A stretch of 64,000 nt of DNA from Bacteroidota bacterium (GTDB lineage: Bacteria; Bacteroidota; Ignavibacteria; OLB7): contig JAFDZV010000027.1 in NCBI GenBank assembly GCA_018266795.1, positions 1 through 64,000 of the forward strand, written 5' to 3'. The notes beneath the pieces are model-generated. The model was not told the origin of the DNA, ran no database searches, and was given only the letters and a program-made list of their open reading frames with translations. A program made the translations under genes and the position numbers. Of the stretch, positions 1 through 11,627 are shown one piece after another (within the stretch, counting starts at the first letter, position 1; each line of letters starts with the position of its first letter).

Positions 1-141
1 CAATGGACGAGGGCCCGCGTCGTTTTCGGGAAGCCGACTCTCTGCCGGCGCTGCGGGGAACGGGTTCCGGATGCCTGGCGATTACAGGCTCTTGCATCGG
101 CCCCGCGCGATCGTCTTGCCCATGCGCTCCGCGCGGAGTAA
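1..141 (+). CDS. possible C-terminal end of an upstream gene, cut by the window edge
   Basis: The first frame is open from the window edge for 46 codons and stops at TAA, 15 bases before the pyrB start. The reading contains CRRCG and ends LAHALRAE. Third codon positions are mostly G or C, as in the neighbouring genes. This is too short to identify and could be chance in GC-rich DNA. If real, the gene would lie directly upstream of pyrB and perhaps share its transcript. Confidence 0.3.
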   Translation, partial: QWTRARVVFGKPTLCRRCGERVPDAWRLQALASAPRDRLAHALRAE

Positions 142-156
142 ATTGGTCCGTAAAAA

Positions 157-1173
157 TTGCTCGCCTCTCCGTCCGCTCATGACCTGCCGGTCCTTGATCG
201 CTGGGAGCCACTGAAGCTCTCGGTCCGCCATCTATTAGGAACATCACAGCTTTCACGCGAAGACATCGCCGCCATTTTTCACACCGCGCTCTGGATGCGC
301 GATGAAGTGCTGCGCGCGCGCCGGCCGGTTGACCTGCTGGCAGGCCGGACAGTGGTGAACCTCTTCGTAGAGAACTCGACGCGAACACGCTCAAGCTTCG
401 AGCTCGCCGAACGGCGCCTTGGTGCCAATCCTGTGAACTTCTCCGCCGAGGCCAGCTCGATCGCCAAGGGGGAATCACTCCTGGATACCGTCCGAAACAT
501 CGAGGCCATGCATGTGGACGCCATCGTTATCAGGCATAGTGCCGCTCTGGTGCCATGGTTCCTCGCCGAACGATGCACGTCGGTCTTCATCAATGCAGGC
601 GATGGCCGGCATGAACATCCAACGCAGGGTCTGCTGGATGCACTCACTCTCTATGAAGTCTGGGCTCGGCGCGATACCGCCGCTTCACGTCCATTACTTC
701 CGCCGGAGGAGATATTTGCCGGCAAGCGGATAACCATCGTAGGCGATATCCTGCATGGCAGGGTTGCGCTCTCCAACGTGTACGCGCTTCAGAAACTTGG
801 AGCGGAGGTTGCGGTGTGTGCTCCGCCAACGCTCATGCCGCGCGGCATCGAGGAACTCGGCGTTCGGCGCTTTCATCGGCTGGATGAGGCAATCGAATTC
901 TCCGATGCCTTGAACATGCTGCGAATACAGAGGGAGCGGCAGGATCGCGCGTTCTTTCCATCGATGGGAGAATACTCCGGATTGTTCGGGCTCAACCATC
1001 GCATGCTCCGCACGGTTCGTAAGCATCTGGTGATTCTTCATCCCGGGCCGATCAATCGCGGAATCGAGTTGGACAGCGAGACCGCCGATGGGCCGCGTTC
1101 GGTGATCCTCGGCCAGGTGGAGAACGGCGTTGCGATTCGTATGGCGGTGCTGGCGATGCTGCTCGCTTCATGA
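157..1173 (+). CDS. pyrB: aspartate carbamoyltransferase catalytic subunit
   Basis: Condenses carbamoyl phosphate with aspartate to give N-carbamoyl-aspartate, the first committed step of pyrimidine synthesis, in the cytoplasm. The carbamoyl-phosphate loop STRTRSSFE is at about residues 74-82, the HPTQ motif is at 154-157, and HPGPINRG is near the C-terminus. At 338 residues it is slightly longer than usual because of about 20 extra N-terminal residues before LSVRHLLG, where family members normally begin. The start shown is a TTG; no in-frame ATG lies near, so the true start is uncertain. No pyrI regulatory subunit is visible. carB follows after one small gene, so this looks like a pyrimidine cluster. 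Confidence 0.95.
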   Translation: MLASPSAHDLPVLDRWEPLKLSVRHLLGTSQLSREDIAAIFHTALWMRDEVLRARRPVDLLAGRTVVNLFVENSTRTRSSFELAERRLGANPVNFSAEASSIAKGESLLDTVRNIEAMHVDAIVIRHSAALVPWFLAERCTSVFINAGDGRHEHPTQGLLDALTLYEVWARRDTAASRPLLPPEEIFAGKRITIVGDILHGRVALSNVYALQKLGAEVAVCAPPTLMPRGIEELGVRRFHRLDEAIEFSDALNMLRIQRERQDRAFFPSMGEYSGLFGLNHRMLRTVRKHLVILHPGPINRGIELDSETADGPRSVILGQVENGVAIRMAVLAMLLAS

Positions 1174-1307
1174 GCGTGATGCACGCCGAGTTCGCGACAA
1201 TGTGATCGCCACGTAATAGTGTGGCCGGCAGAACGTCAATCAAGGCGTTGCTATCCTGCAGGAGGCAGGGTGCTGCACATCGAATTGTCATCCCGATAGA
1301 TAACCCA

Positions 1308-1763
1308 ATGGACCAGCAGACAGAACAGATGAACGGTGCCGAGGAGCCGTGGAGCGCGGCGCTGCAACAAAGAATTATCGAAACCGCTGACGAGTATCAC
1401 TACATTGCCGAGGATCAATGGTCGCGGGTTGCCGATCTGGATCCGACGAACGATGAGCTGGTATTCGAGTTCCGACGCCTGATTCGGGCAGCGCTCGTCT
1501 TCTACATACGCGCCTATCTCGAGTTGGACCTGATCGAAACCGATGGCGAGCAGCAGCTCGAAGATCTCTACGAGATCGTCTGCGAGCAACAGCCGGAGCT
1601 GGCCGAGTTCTTCGAGCAGAACAACATGCTCGATGTGCTCGGCGAAGAATCGCACGCGAACCTCTCGCAGCTCTTCTCTGTCGCCGAGGCAATGCGCACG
1701 GTCCTGCTGGATCGCTCCAATCAGCTTGCAGCGACACTCGGGACACGCTTCGCCGACCAATGA
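1308..1763 (+). CDS. small acidic protein, possibly DUF5063-like
   Basis: About 151 residues, strongly acidic, with many Glu, Asp and Leu and few basic residues, predicted all-helical; no signal peptide or membrane segment. I chose the ATG that gives MDQQTEQMNG; an in-frame GTG further upstream would add unrelated-looking sequence. The helical pattern around YHYIAEDQW and FRRLIRAALVFYIRAYLEL recalls the DUF5063 family, which is common in Bacteroidota, but this is recognition by eye only. It sits between pyrB and carB, all on the same strand, so it may be co-transcribed with them. Function unknown. Confidence 0.75.
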   Translation: MDQQTEQMNGAEEPWSAALQQRIIETADEYHYIAEDQWSRVADLDPTNDELVFEFRRLIRAALVFYIRAYLELDLIETDGEQQLEDLYEIVCEQQPELAEFFEQNNMLDVLGEESHANLSQLFSVAEAMRTVLLDRSNQLAATLGTRFADQ

Positions 1764-1888
1764 CGCACCCTCCGCGGATGTCTCCAATGTCTTAACCAAC
1801 GGTTCCAGTCGGACGCAGGTTCTTCCAGCGCGGTCTAACGGGTCGCGAGGTGCCTGCAGCCGGGAACTACAACGACCAGACCATATCG

Positions 1889-5155
<3,267 letters not shown>

Positions 5156-5260
5156 AAGCCGGCAGGCGGGGTTTGAGCTGCCGCGCGGATGTGTGAGGCG
5201 CGCTTCGGGATCCAACCGTTGCAACGCCGGCTCCGCTGCCGGTAGCCCGCGATTGTTTCG

Positions 5261-5288
5261 AGGGACGGGAATCATCCCGTCCCTTTTT
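5261..5288 (+). terminator. Rho-independent terminator after carB
   Basis: A perfect 10-bp stem (AGGGACGGGA pairing with TCCCGTCCCT) with a 4-base loop is followed by a run of five T. It lies about 105 bases after the carB stop and 36 bases before the end of the convergent gene, so it may work in both directions. Confidence 0.85.
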
Positions 5289-5324
5289 CATTTCATCCTG
5301 AGATGCACACTATTGACGCTGCCA

Positions 5325-6866
5325 TTACCCGCGCCGGGCGCCAAGCGCCGTCTCGTACGTTGTCCGGTCATGAATGCTCGTAATCCATGCCTCCATATCC
5401 ACATGCAACAACGCGGTGAGCGATGAAAGCGAGATCCCGCGGCATTCCAGCCGGGCTCTGAATCGTTGTATTTCATCGGCCACCATTCGATGCGAGGGGG
5501 CGTTTGCGAGATGCTTTATCAGGATAAAGAGCTCCGCGATGGCCGGAAGAAGGTTCGGTGCGATGGAGTCCATCGAAAAACGCCCGGCTAGGCGGTTGAG
5601 AAATCGCCGTGCGGAGATGGTCATGTATTCCACCGCATCGGCATGTCCCAGCATGTGATGTGCCAGTACCATGAGAACGCGTGCAGCTGCCTGGAAATCG
5701 GGCCGGACGTCATCCTCGGCAGCGTCGGCAATGGAGTTCAGATGGCCAAGGGCGGTCCGGTGATTCTCCGTGGCGAAATAGAGATGGGCCAGTTCATAGC
5801 GAATCAGCATGCGCATCGCAGGACCTATCGCATTTGTGCGGCACTGAAGGATAGACTCCACACGCGGCGCGCTTCTCAACGCTGCCCGCAGGTCTCCGCT
5901 CCTGAGGTTGCCGCTCAGCGTGAATTGATGCGTTACCCGTTCCACATGCGTGCGCAGGTCCCCCGATGTCCTGCCGAACGTTTCAAGACGGAGAATGTAG
6001 CCCCGCATCTCCTCCAGCCGGTCCATCCGGAGCGATGCCTTGATCAGTTCCGTGAGGCAGAACAATCGCCGCCACTGCATGTCCGTGGACTTGTCCGGAT
6101 GTGCCTCCACAAGCTCCAGGCACCGTTGCGCGGCGGCGTGACATGCCTCGATCTCCCCAACGATCTCCAGACATGCGCTTCGCAGGCTATGGAACATGAT
6201 GCGCGTGCGGACGGTGAGCGCGCATGATTCATCCCGCAGTGCCTCCTCCGCAAGTATGTGCTGCGCAAGCGAGACGGAGGCCGGATGATTGGAATAGCCA
6301 TAGTACTGAAGGGCGTGGTTCAACTCGAACAGCATGCCGGTGTACAGCGATTCGTTCATCAGCATCGCCAGGAGCTCCCGTTGTTCCTCCGCCAGTTGCT
6401 TCATTGCCATGCGATCGTTCGTGTCGTATGCAACGCGCCATGCCAGCTTCAGAACCCTCAGCGCCATTGTCGAATCATCGTGCCGGTAGGCCAGCTCCTT
6501 CGCCCTGGCCAGGAGCGTGCCACATTGATCCGGTAAACCCTGGCGGAGCAGGATCTCCACGTTGTGAATCAGCTCGGCGATGCGAACGCCTGCGGAGGTG
6601 CCGGTATGGTAGGAGCGCAGGCTTCTAAGCACGAGATCGTAGAGATAATTCTTCTGTACCGCAAGCTGCCGGACAAAACGCTCGCCGGCAAAGCGCTCCT
6701 TGATGGCCTGTTCGTTGTAGCTCTCCTGCTCATCGATTGCCGCGAACAGCTTCACGCTGTTGTTGCGCCGCGCCTCCACATGCTTGGATGCGTAGAGCTT
6801 GAAATAACGCTTCTCCGGCCCGCTCAATGTCTTGATGAGACGGAACAGGTCGTGTTGTTTCTTCAT
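5325..6866 (-). CDS. uncharacterised helical-repeat protein
   Basis: About 513 residues, without signal peptide or membrane segments, predicted almost entirely helical and resembling TPR-type solenoids. It begins MKKQHDLFRLIKTLSGPEKR, an N-terminus I associate with a family of uncharacterised proteins common in Bacteroidota and Ignavibacteria. That N-terminal module (about residues 1-120) is followed by helical repeats such as LRVLKLAWRVAYDTND and ALRDESCALTVRTRIM. I chose this ATG because sequence further upstream in the same frame has no family character. It is convergent with carB. Function unknown; a scaffold role is only inferred from the fold. Confidence 0.8.
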   Translation of the reverse strand: MKKQHDLFRLIKTLSGPEKRYFKLYASKHVEARRNNSVKLFAAIDEQESYNEQAIKERFAGERFVRQLAVQKNYLYDLVLRSLRSYHTGTSAGVRIAELIHNVEILLRQGLPDQCGTLLARAKELAYRHDDSTMALRVLKLAWRVAYDTNDRMAMKQLAEEQRELLAMLMNESLYTGMLFELNHALQYYGYSNHPASVSLAQHILAEEALRDESCALTVRTRIMFHSLRSACLEIVGEIEACHAAAQRCLELVEAHPDKSTDMQWRRLFCLTELIKASLRMDRLEEMRGYILRLETFGRTSGDLRTHVERVTHQFTLSGNLRSGDLRAALRSAPRVESILQCRTNAIGPAMRMLIRYELAHLYFATENHRTALGHLNSIADAAEDDVRPDFQAAARVLMVLAHHMLGHADAVEYMTISARRFLNRLAGRFSMDSIAPNLLPAIAELFILIKHLANAPSHRMVADEIQRFRARLECRGISLSSLTALLHVDMEAWITSIHDRTTYETALGARRG

Positions 6867-7108
6867 AGGCCTGTGGACGATTCGTTGAACGGAGAACGGG
6901 CTTGAATCAAATACCCGGCTGCGATCCTCATCGTTACAGCCGCCGCACGCATGGCCGGGATATCGGGGTGCGTGGGCATGGAATTGCCGCGAATGAAGAA
7001 GCCGGGGAGATCTAATCGAGGCCGTGATGTTGATACCGGATCGGTTGACGGTGATGATAAGTTTCGGTGCCACGATGATGGACGATCATCAATATCATGG
7101 AGGTTGGA

Positions 7109-8053
7109 ATGAACGTGAAGGTTACATCGCTCTTCGATGCCGTGAACGGACCGCGCTACTGGCAGGCGATACGCCGGGCGGCAGGGATACGGGGAACATG
7201 GCTGGCAGTGCTTCTCTGCATTGGTGTTACGTGCACCGCTGCTGCACAGAGCCGGTGGATATCGGTTGCAAAGGACGCCAGGGATGGAGCGAACGCATCG
7301 TTGCCTGATGCAAAGGAGGTCTGGTACCGTTACGATCCCGTCGGCGACTCGCTCTGGTTTCGTATCGATGTCTACGGTTCGTTGAACGTCACCGCATTCG
7401 GCATCAACATCATCGCACAGACCAACGATGGAAGTCCCTCCATCCAATGGTGGGGGAGCAACAAGTTTGTCTTCAGCAGGCTTGCATCGGTGTGGGTATC
7501 CGGGCCGCCATACGTCGGGATCGATGGCATTGCCGATGTGACGGGAGTGATCGGCCAGAACTATACCAATCTGGGACAGAACAATGTCCGCGTGCAACTG
7601 GACCAGGTTGGCAATTCCTACTACGTGGGGATCAGGCGGGCGGACCTGACCAGCGGAAGCCCGGACAGTCTGGAGTTCATCGTGGCGGTTGGGTCCAATC
7701 AATCCTGGAACGATGACGTTCCCAACACCGGCTCGATCCGGGTGAAGGATCTTGCTCCAAGCACGGTGGACGCGGGGCCGGAGAGTCGTGATGTATCGGG
7801 CAACCTTGTTGTTGCGCCGAACCCATGCGTGTCGGATCTGCATATCGGATTCCTCACGGCTCGCCAGGGGCGCGTGCGGCTCGATCTCTACTCGGCAGCG
7901 GGGCGTGAGGCAACCGTGTTCAACGGAACGCTGGAGGAAGGCCGCCACGATCTGCAGCTCGATACACGCCAGCTTGTCACGGGAGCATATTACCTGGTGC
8001 TCACATCACCCGATGGCATACGGGCCGTGCGGCCGTTCGTGATTTCACGATAG
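7109..8053 (+). CDS. small exported protein with T9SS C-terminal sorting domain
   Basis: The start at MNVKVTSLFD is supported by GGAGG six bases upstream; an ATG four codons earlier overlaps that site. The signal peptide ends near VTCTAAAQ. The middle of the protein is a beta-rich domain without recognised catalytic residues. The last 80 residues form a T9SS type A sorting domain: VVAPNPCVSD, then DLYSAAGREA, then TGAYYLVLTS, ending VISR. Such proteins are moved across the outer membrane by type IX secretion and are released or anchored after C-terminal cleavage. The upstream 240-base gap contains TAAGTTTC near 7058, weakly like a Bacteroidota -7 element. Confidence 0.85.
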   Translation: MNVKVTSLFDAVNGPRYWQAIRRAAGIRGTWLAVLLCIGVTCTAAAQSRWISVAKDARDGANASLPDAKEVWYRYDPVGDSLWFRIDVYGSLNVTAFGINIIAQTNDGSPSIQWWGSNKFVFSRLASVWVSGPPYVGIDGIADVTGVIGQNYTNLGQNNVRVQLDQVGNSYYVGIRRADLTSGSPDSLEFIVAVGSNQSWNDDVPNTGSIRVKDLAPSTVDAGPESRDVSGNLVVAPNPCVSDLHIGFLTARQGRVRLDLYSAAGREATVFNGTLEEGRHDLQLDTRQLVTGAYYLVLTSPDGIRAVRPFVISR

Positions 8054-8079
8054 GGTTGGCGTTCCCGTACGCCCTTCGT

Positions 8080-8112
8080 TGCAAGGCGCTCCGCATTGCG
8101 GGGCGCCTTGCA
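8080..8112. terminator. bidirectional terminator hairpin
   Basis: A 15-bp stem (one G:T pair) starting TGCAAGGCGC with a 3-base loop ATT sits between the converging T9SS cargo gene and ung. There is no clear T tract on either side. Confidence 0.75.
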
Positions 8113-8134
8113 TTGCTGGCAGATTGTTCCCTGC

Positions 8135-8809
8135 TCACAGGCACCATTGGATCGTTCCCCGCCCGGAAGCCTCCAATGCGTTGTTGATTGCGGAGAATGG
8201 CCTGCTGCCGAAGAAACCGTTGCGCGCCGAGAGCGGCGATGGGTGAGCGCTCTCGATGATCGTGTGACGCTGCTGGTCGATCAACTTCCGTTTCGCCTGC
8301 GCCGGCCTTCCCCACAACACGAATACCATCGGTTTCTCGCCTGCGCTCACGAGGTTGATGATCGCGTCTGTGAATTGCTCCCAGCCATGTCCACGGTGTG
8401 AATTTGCTTCATGAGCCCGTACCGTGAGAACCGTGTTGAGCATCAGCATCCCCTGCTTTGCCCATCCTCCCAGATAGCCACTCCTGCGTATGGGGCAGCC
8501 TGCGTCGTCGTGAAGCTCCTTGAAGATGTTCACCAGTGAAGGGGGGAGCCGTACGCCGTCGCGTACGGAGAAGCAGAGTCCATGGGCCTGCCCGGCATCG
8601 TGATACGGGTCCTGGCCAAGCAGCACCACCTTCACATCCTTGAACGGAGTCATCTCCAGCGTCGCGAACGTTTCCTCTTCGGGCGGATAGACAACATGTT
8701 GCGCGCGCTCCGAGGCAACGAACTGCTCGAGCTGGTTGAAGTAGGGCTTGGCGGTTTCCTCGGCCAAAAGCCCGGCCCAGTCGCCCGGTGGAATCAAGTT
8801 CTTCTTCAT
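8135..8809 (-). CDS. ung: uracil-DNA glycosylase, family 1
   Basis: Removes uracil from DNA to start base-excision repair. The water-activating loop GQDPYH is at residues 65-70 with catalytic Asp67. The C-terminal HPSPLS loop, with the catalytic His, is present, as is the minor-groove loop region LLGQDPYHDAGQAHG. At 224 residues it has the normal family length. The ATG giving MKKNLIPPGD was preferred to an upstream TTG because it matches the usual family start. It is divergent from the arsR gene. Confidence 0.96.
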   Translation of the reverse strand: MKKNLIPPGDWAGLLAEETAKPYFNQLEQFVASERAQHVVYPPEEETFATLEMTPFKDVKVVLLGQDPYHDAGQAHGLCFSVRDGVRLPPSLVNIFKELHDDAGCPIRRSGYLGGWAKQGMLMLNTVLTVRAHEANSHRGHGWEQFTDAIINLVSAGEKPMVFVLWGRPAQAKRKLIDQQRHTIIESAHPSPLSARNGFFGSRPFSAINNALEASGRGTIQWCL

Positions 8810-8937
8810 CCTTCCAGTATACAACGAACAGAGCAACGAGCGTACAGCCGGCGAAGTTGGCGGATGTACCGGATAACATGTTGCCCGTGCACGAAACGAG
8901 AGAGCTGCCTGACATGAGAAAGGGAGTCCACATTTTG

Positions 8938-8961
8938 ATATATAAGTGAGTGCTTATATAT
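8938..8961. promoter_or_regulatory. palindromic operator at the arsR start
   Basis: A perfect inverted repeat, ATATATAAG pairing with CTTATATAT with a 6-base spacer TGAGTG, ends seven bases before the arsR ATG. The AT-rich arms stand out against GC-rich surroundings. ArsR-family repressors bind such imperfect or perfect palindromes in their own promoters, so autoregulation is inferred. Confidence 0.75.
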
Positions 8962-8967
8962 TTGAGG

Positions 8968-9291
8968 ATGACTTCCTCTCACAACCGCGAGGCGGTGTAC
9001 CGGGCAATAGCCGATCCTACACGGCGGGCAATGCTTCTGATGCTCAGCAAGAAGGAGAGCTCCGCCACCGAACTCGCTTCCCCCTTCGATATCTCTCAAC
9101 CGGCTGCATCGCAGCATCTGCGCGTGCTGCGGGATGCGGGCCTTGTCACGGTGGAGCGCAAAGGCCGCGAGCGCCGGTACCGGCTGGATCCGGCTCCGCT
9201 TCACGATGTCTATAACTGGCTCGAGCACTTCGAACGCTTCTGGAACGCGAAGCTCGATGCGCTCGGCAACTATCTGAACAGAATTGCATGA
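8968..9291 (+). CDS. ArsR-family transcriptional repressor
   Basis: About 107 residues, a single winged-helix domain. The recognition region reads SATELASPFDISQPAASQHL, followed by the wing RVLRDAGLVTVERKGRERRY. No metal-binding Cys pair (such as ELCVCDL) is present, so this is probably not a metal sensor. It belongs to the class of ArsR proteins paired with AHSA1-domain genes. The ATG chosen follows TTGAGG; an in-frame GTG at 8950 lies inside the operator palindrome and is less likely. Its stop overlaps the next start (ATGA), which indicates translational coupling. Confidence 0.92.
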   Translation: MTSSHNREAVYRAIADPTRRAMLLMLSKKESSATELASPFDISQPAASQHLRVLRDAGLVTVERKGRERRYRLDPAPLHDVYNWLEHFERFWNAKLDALGNYLNRIA

Positions 9292-9863
9292 AACGCGAAC
9301 TCGTTTTCGAGCGGACATATCCTCATCCGCCATCGCTTGTATGGAGGGCGCTTACAGAGAAGGAGGCTCTGGGGGAGTGGCTGATGGAGAATGATTTCGA
9401 GCCACGGGTAGGCCATCGCTTCACCTTCCGCACCAAGCCCGCTCCGGGCTTCGACGGCATCGTGCAGTGCGAAGTGCTGGAGATCGTGGACGAGAAGAAG
9501 CTGGTCTACTCCTGGAGGGGAGGTCCGATCGATACCGTGATCACGTTCACGCTGGAGGAGGTGGAACGCGGCACGACGCTTCACGTGCGGCAGACCGGCT
9601 TCGATGGATTGCGGAGTGTGCTCGTGAGCTACATTCTGCAGAGCGGCATCCGTCCGCTCTACGATCGCAAGCTTCCGGTGGTGCTCGAAAAGTTGAGCCG
9701 GGGCAACTTCGTTGCTGCGCCGGCCGACTGCTCCACGGAACTGGACAGCCGCGCAACGCCGCGCGTGAAGGCGCTGATGCACGTTGCAGCGATCCTGCCG
9801 GAGAAGAAGCGTGGGGAGGGGGCACCACCGCGGAATGAACAGGGAGAAGAGGGCGGCAGCTGA
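9288..9863 (+). CDS. SRPBCC/AHSA1-domain protein
   Basis: About 191 residues. It begins KRELVFERTYPHPPSLVWRA, the typical opening of the AHSA1 (Hsp90-ATPase activator-like) branch of the START/SRPBCC fold, a hydrophobic-cavity fold. VVTFTLEEVERGTTLHV-type strands and GIRPLYDRKLP follow. The last 40 residues are a charged, glycine-rich tail that is unusual for the family. It is coupled to arsR through an ATGA overlap. The ArsR-AHSA1 pairing is widespread, but the ligand is unknown. Confidence 0.88.
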   Translation: MKRELVFERTYPHPPSLVWRALTEKEALGEWLMENDFEPRVGHRFTFRTKPAPGFDGIVQCEVLEIVDEKKLVYSWRGGPIDTVITFTLEEVERGTTLHVRQTGFDGLRSVLVSYILQSGIRPLYDRKLPVVLEKLSRGNFVAAPADCSTELDSRATPRVKALMHVAAILPEKKRGEGAPPRNEQGEEGGS

Positions 9864-9907
9864 CCGCCTCCTTGAACGTACGCGCGCCGCCGCCCGCGCA
9901 AGCACGT

Positions 9908-10045
9908 ACAGCCCACGTCGCAACCGGATTGTACTTCAGGAACCTGCGGGGTGTTGTCCTCTTCAGTTCGGCTGTTCCTGCAACTGACCAGGAACTCTCG
10001 GCGAGCCAACGGCGGCGTACATGGAATCAGGCTACCGGTTACCAG
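9908..10045 (-). repeat. dispersed intergenic repeat, copy A (inverted)
   Basis: Read on the minus strand this matches copies near 20261 (B), 40197 (C) and 24793 (D). Shared blocks are GGCTCGCCGAGAGTTCCTGG and GTTGCAGGAACA with CCGAACGGAAGAG-like sequence after it. The core GTTCCTG...CAGGAAC forms a 7-bp stem with an 8-base loop. It occupies most of the gap between the AHSA1 gene and the membrane protein gene, separating two halves of an otherwise compact module. Confidence 0.75.
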
Positions 10046-10112
10046 AGCCAGCCGAGAACGTGTTCAATCTTTTGGCTGCAACCCTTATCAACAACATGGA
10101 GGCGCTGATCGA

Positions 10113-10664
10113 ATGAAACGAATACTCCTTGGCGGAATCCTGGGCGGCGTAACGCTCTTTGCGTGGTCGTTCCTCTCCTGGATGATTCTTCCGATGCACG
10201 ACTCGTCGTTGCGGGACTTCACGGACGACGGTGCCGTCGCCAGGGTTCTTCTTGCAAACGCTCCGGAGTCAGGCGTATACCACCTTCCGGCCATCCGTGA
10301 CCGAGTGGGGGAGTCGCATGATGCTGCAATGGAACGCATGACAAAGGGGCCGCACATGCTTGCGGCGGTTCGTCTCGGCGATATGAGCAGCGGCGAGTTC
10401 GGAACGCTCTACGGCCTGCAAGTACTGTTCATGATCCTGACCGGCTGCATGATGGCGTGGTTGCTCACGCGCACAACCGGCCTGGGGTATCTCGGCTCGG
10501 CATCGTTCCTTGCCGTGGTTGGTGCCGTTGTTGCGGTAACCGCCGACTTGCCGAACTGGAACTGGTGGGGATTCTCGCTCCCCTTCACGATCGCCTATGT
10601 GGTGGATCACATCGTCGGTTCATTCCTTGCCGGGCTGGTGATGGCCAGGTTCGTGAAGACTTGA
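10113..10664 (+). CDS. integral membrane protein of unknown function
   Basis: About 183 residues. One N-terminal membrane helix (ILGGVTLFAWSFLSWMILPM) is followed by an extracytoplasmic stretch of about 85 residues and then three further helices, including YGLQVLFMILTGCMMAWLL and FLAVVGAVVAVTADLPNW. The ATG is preceded by GGAGG about ten bases away. Together with the VOC gene it continues the arsR-AHSA1 module. I do not recognise a named family, and nothing points to transport or catalysis. Confidence 0.8.
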   Translation: MKRILLGGILGGVTLFAWSFLSWMILPMHDSSLRDFTDDGAVARVLLANAPESGVYHLPAIRDRVGESHDAAMERMTKGPHMLAAVRLGDMSSGEFGTLYGLQVLFMILTGCMMAWLLTRTTGLGYLGSASFLAVVGAVVAVTADLPNWNWWGFSLPFTIAYVVDHIVGSFLAGLVMARFVKT

Positions 10665-10737
10665 CATGCGGCAGGGTGCTGCAACGGTTCACGGAATCTG
10701 CATCTTTCCCAACGTTCAACCTCAATCTCCATCAGTC

Positions 10738-11109
10738 ATGATCAAGCACGTCAAGTTTGCAAGCATCCCGGTGAAGGATTCCGAACGCGCCCGCGATTTC
10801 TACATCGAGAAACTGGGCTTCACGCTTCACACCGATGCTCCTTTCGGCGATGGGCGGCGATGGATCGAACTCTCACCGCCCGGAGCGGAAACGCGTGTCG
10901 TCCTCTTCACTCCGGACGGCCACGAGGATCGTGTGGGGACATTCGCCAACGTGACCTTCGCATGCGATGATGTGGAGGCTACCTACAACGAGCTGCTGGC
11001 TCGCGGCGTGGTATTTACCCAACCCCCCACTACCCAGCCATGGGGCACCTTCGCGATGTTCAACGACTCCGAGGGAAATCAATTCGTGATGAGTTCGGCG
11101 TTCGACTGA
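10738..11109 (+). CDS. VOC (glyoxalase/bleomycin-resistance/dioxygenase) family protein
   Basis: About 123 residues forming the two beta-alpha-beta-beta-beta repeats of the VOC fold. IKHVKFASIPVKDSERARDF opens the first, and NVTFACDDVEATYNELLARG opens the second, with a final FNDSEGNQFVM containing the usual metal-site region. The first-repeat ligand (His3 region) and the Glu near NDSEGN are plausible metal ligands, but the substrate cannot be assigned. The start is the ATG right before ATCAAGCACG. It is the last gene of the arsR module. Confidence 0.88.
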   Translation: MIKHVKFASIPVKDSERARDFYIEKLGFTLHTDAPFGDGRRWIELSPPGAETRVVLFTPDGHEDRVGTFANVTFACDDVEATYNELLARGVVFTQPPTTQPWGTFAMFNDSEGNQFVMSSAFD

Positions 11110-11627
11110 TCGCCATCGCACGGCCATGCGGCGGATGGCGGCGCAGCATTTTGCCGAAGCAGCTGAAAATTGCAGTGACGCATCTGTTGATTCGTGCTAA
11201 TAGACAATCCATGGCGTCCATAATTATCGATGCCGGCAACGATCAACGCGCCCATGCTGTTCCGGCATGGGCGCGTTCGTTGTGGCACCGATCCCATCGC
11301 TGCGACATTTCCGGACGTTGCCGGTCTATTCCCTTGTCGTCCAAACGCGAAACGCACGTCATTTGGAATTCGCAGCGCTCCCATGCACCGGTCATGGGGT
11401 GACATAAATCCAGCCTGCCTGTCGCGCAGAGCGTGAGCCGTCTGGCCGCGAGAGATGCGCCTGCATCCTCGAGAGGTACGGCGGAACGGCACCGTCCATA
11501 CGCCTGCAATTCCCGTCGCGTCAACGGTTCGAATCTCCGGCACCACAATCCCATCGAGCCTTCTCCGGCAACATCAACAACCTCGGACACACATTCGGTG
11601 TGCCCATGAAATTACCATGAGGTGATA
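11110..11627. other. intergenic region with one terminator hairpin
   Basis: About 520 bases without a convincing gene. It holds the hairpin at 11245-11277. Open frames on the minus strand have no family character. CGGTTCGAATCTCCGGCACC near 11522 looks like a tRNA T-loop, but its stem does not pair. Promoter elements for the large gene that follows were not identified. Confidence 0.6.
11245..11277. terminator. strong hairpin after the arsR module
   Basis: A perfect 13-bp stem (AACGCGCCCATGC with its complement) and a 7-base loop. No T tract follows. Position after the VOC gene suggests transcription termination. Confidence 0.75.

Noticed and set aside
9908-10045. Translated readings of the dispersed repeat that share VPATDQELSAS-like peptides
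   Set aside because: The similarity comes from shared DNA; frames are short, interrupted and in different directions, so a protein-coding origin is not supported.
11515-11550. tRNA-like T-loop (CGGTTCGAATCTCC) followed by a possible acceptor end
   Set aside because: The five bases on either side of the loop do not pair, and no anticodon or D arm is found upstream.
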